A DNA stretch of 64,000 nucleotides from Acridotheres tristis (lineage: Eukaryota; Chordata; Aves; Passeriformes; Sturnidae). Each line of letters begins with the position of its first letter. Position 1 is the stretch's first letter. The translations under genes were made by a program, and so were the position numbers. The notes under the pieces are model-generated. The model was not told where the DNA came from. It saw nothing but the letters and a program-made list of their open reading frames with translations, and did no database searches. Where the stretch lies: assembly GCA_037013685.1 (NCBI GenBank), contig CM072887.1, positions 93,578,347-93,642,346 on the forward strand. Reading direction: 5' to 3'. This document shows, one piece after another, positions 61,752-64,000 of the stretch.

Positions 61752-64000
61752 TTCCCTGTTCCTTCACTTATTTGGTAACCTCAGCTTATTTTTCATAAAG
61801 TACTGATTCTTATTAATATTCAATTAAATATGATAGGTTTCATGCTTGCTATTAGCTACTATTTAATGCTGCATATTTATTAATTCTTATGTGCCTTTTG
61901 CATCTGGATGTTTCAACACAGAAGTAAGAAAACTGTAGCATCTCCTGTTTGTTCAGTCTGAGAGTTTTCTAAAATGTGCTTTAGCCACACAATGCTTCAA
62001 ACCCATCAGGGCGTTAAAAACAACAGTTCAAGATTTTTGAACCTTGACATGACGTCAAATAGCCAAGATGTTTTTATTATTCAGCCATAAGGCTCACTTG
62101 AACACTAAATATTCCAGAAAGTAGTGCTTTGTGACCTCTTAATATCAGCACTCATGAAGAATGTTTCATTTAACTTCTTCAGATCATTTACTTTCCTGAT
62201 TTGTGACAGACTAATGGAAATTTGGAGATTAATTTGGAAGCATACTCATTTGCCTGAGTGAATATGAACTTAGATGAAACAGTTCAAGAGTAACTCATTG
62301 GATTTAAAATGTGGTTTTCAATTAACAAAATGTGTTTATAATGTAGGATGTGTCTAGTGAACTGTCCATTTAATGAGCTGGTGGCCATCTTGAGATCATC
62401 AAGATGTTTGTTTCCCTTTACTACCTCTTTTTCCAAACTGATAACTCCAACTTCAAAATTATTTCTTACTGTATTAATATCTACTATTGCCTTTATCACT
62501 GAATTGATAAAAACAAATTGTTAAAAATTAAATAATAAAGCTGGAAAATCAATGCCATGCTTGGGAAAATATAACCTACCAGGCAGGTCACTAAAGCAGA
62601 GCAGCAGAAAGCATTTAAGTGTGAGGACAAATTCAAGCACTGTTCTCCTGGTTATTGCACATTGTGTCTACAGAGGGGCATCCACATCACAACCATCTGT
62701 AATGCCTCATTTTGGATATGGTATACAGCCTAAAAAACCTCAGGCTTTTCTGTTTCAGACAGTGCAGAGAGAGGATAACTCTTCAGAATGGACTATACCA
62801 ATACTGTCCTCCTGTCAGAGATATCTGACCCAGCTCGTTAGGACAGCTGAGAACACACAACTACCATAAAATATTCTTCATTCGCACTGATGTTCATTGT
62901 GATTCCCTGTTCCTCTTCCTTTATAGTGTCACCTCCTTTTCTTGAGCACTTTGACTACAACTTTTTTTTCTTTCAAATTATGAGTACAAAATGCAAATAT
63001 TGTCACTGACTGGATTTTCCCAATAAGTTGCTCTTGGGAGGCAGGAGGTCAAAGACAATGGTACAGATCCTAGTGCTATCAAAAGTTCTTCTAAAGTGAA
63101 ATACTTCTTTGTCCTGATTCCTACTATGGAAATATTTCACTACAAAGGCAGGACAGAAACATCTGCCATCCTTTGAGTATGGTAATGAATCACTGTTACT
63201 TCTTTCACCTGCAAGTTTTCCCTCTGGAATCTTAAATTATTTTGTGGATTTGTCACTAACCATGCTGATAACCTCATTCACAACAGGCTGAATACTAAAA
63301 TTCATCTGTCATAATTTTATTGTGTGATCATTGTTTTAGTTTGCTAAAGCATTTCTGTTTTCTCCTAAGTTACAAAAGATCATGTCTTGTTAGCATTTGA
63401 TCAGTTTTATGACCACATGACATATGGTGTATCTACCAACCATTCTTAAATCCAAGAAATAAACTTCATCATATGAAACTGCAGTGGTCTCTGCAAGAAG
63501 GCCATGCATTAGAAGAAGGCAGGAAGTTCACCATCAAGCTTGCAATTAAAATGATCTGTGTGAAAGAGACTGAAATTAGTGCTCTGTGAAGATGAAAGAT
63601 TAATTTTCTGTCTCATTTTAAAAGAAAAAGTTTTTGTGATTCAAGCCACTGAATTTCAGACCTTCTTTAGACGTTAAAAATTGTTCATCTGTTCCACATC
63701 CTTTCACATATATCATAATTTACTCATTAGTTAAGACAGAGTTTTCAGTGATATACAGGATTTGCATTAACAAGAAATTGAGTGGGCTCTTCTCTGCAGT
63801 TAAATTTATCTTTACATAGTCTTTCTCTGCAAGCTGGGTTACTCCAAAACAACAGAACATCTGAGGTATTCTTATTGTAACTAGAGTTTTTAATGTTTAC
63901 TTGCATGAGATAAAACATCAATTTGCGTTTAAATCAACATTTTAACAGGACAATCTCACGTTCTATAGATGTTACATTCTACCTACCTCTGAGAAAAATT

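Larger units (their letters stand above)
55926..64000. other. Intergenic region to the right edge
   Basis: No assignable gene. It holds a purine-rich stretch (56.73-57.0 kb), a degenerate tandem duplication (58664-58759), a GC-richer segment with a splice-donor match (60634-60783) and a TG/TA-rich microsatellite (61666-61751). The remainder, including 61.8-64.0 kb, shows nothing I can name. By conserved vertebrate gene order TPO would be expected to the right, but no TPO exon was recognised here. Confidence 0.6.

Noticed and set aside
1..64000. CRISPR arrays, operons, prophage, tRNA or rRNA genes
   Set aside because: No regularly spaced repeats, no bacterial-style gene packing, and no cloverleaf or rRNA sequence recognised; the window is eukaryotic intron and intergenic DNA.

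Overview
The window is vertebrate nuclear DNA, most probably from a bird. It is A+T-rich, gene-poor and intron-dominated. It carries decayed CR1-type LINE fragments and LTR-like repeats that I recognise from memory as resembling avian interspersed repeats, and I saw no mammalian-type SINE families. The strand, exon sizes and translated exons identify one protein-coding gene: the 3' half of SNTG2 (gamma-2-syntrophin) on the + strand.

SNTG2 region (1-41,040). Six coding exons (3316-3432, 10396-10467, 13812-14021, 29248-29340, 33381-33491, 40858-40989) all have AG/GT borders and all begin and end on codon boundaries. Together they encode 244 residues: the PH domain and the C-terminal syntrophin-unique region, ending in a TGA stop. 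The start of the gene, including the PDZ-coding exons, lies left of the window. A polyadenylation signal sits only 28 nt after the stop, implying a very short 3' UTR for at least one mRNA form. The introns (3.3 to 15.2 kb) hold an LTR in the sense direction (about 4.3-4.7 kb), two LTR-like elements in the antisense direction (about 19.7-20.2 kb and 31.2-31.7 kb), CR1 fragments (21.66-21.95, 26.59-26.70 and 39.88-40.59 kb), a (GGTTT)10 array, an A/C-rich tract, and homopolymer and AT runs.

Downstream region (41,041-64,000). I find no exon that I can assign to a gene. In other vertebrates the next gene beyond SNTG2 is usually TPO, followed by PXDN and MYT1L; I looked for recognisable TPO exons and saw none, so this stretch is probably intergenic. 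It contains a rearranged antisense CR1 copy (47.88-48.68 kb), poly(T)/poly(A) runs, a TG/TA-rich microsatellite, a degenerate 50-bp tandem duplication, and two GC-richer islands (about 55.4-55.9 and 60.65-60.83 kb), the second ending in a good splice-donor match.

I found no bacterial genes, operons, CRISPR arrays, rRNA or tRNA genes, and no convincing new biological system. The items most worth checking are the short 3' UTR, the LTRs as possible regulatory or splicing elements of SNTG2, the CR1 copy beside the last exon, and the possible unassigned exon near 60.7 kb. Repeat-family calls rest on memory of avian repeats and were not searched against a database.
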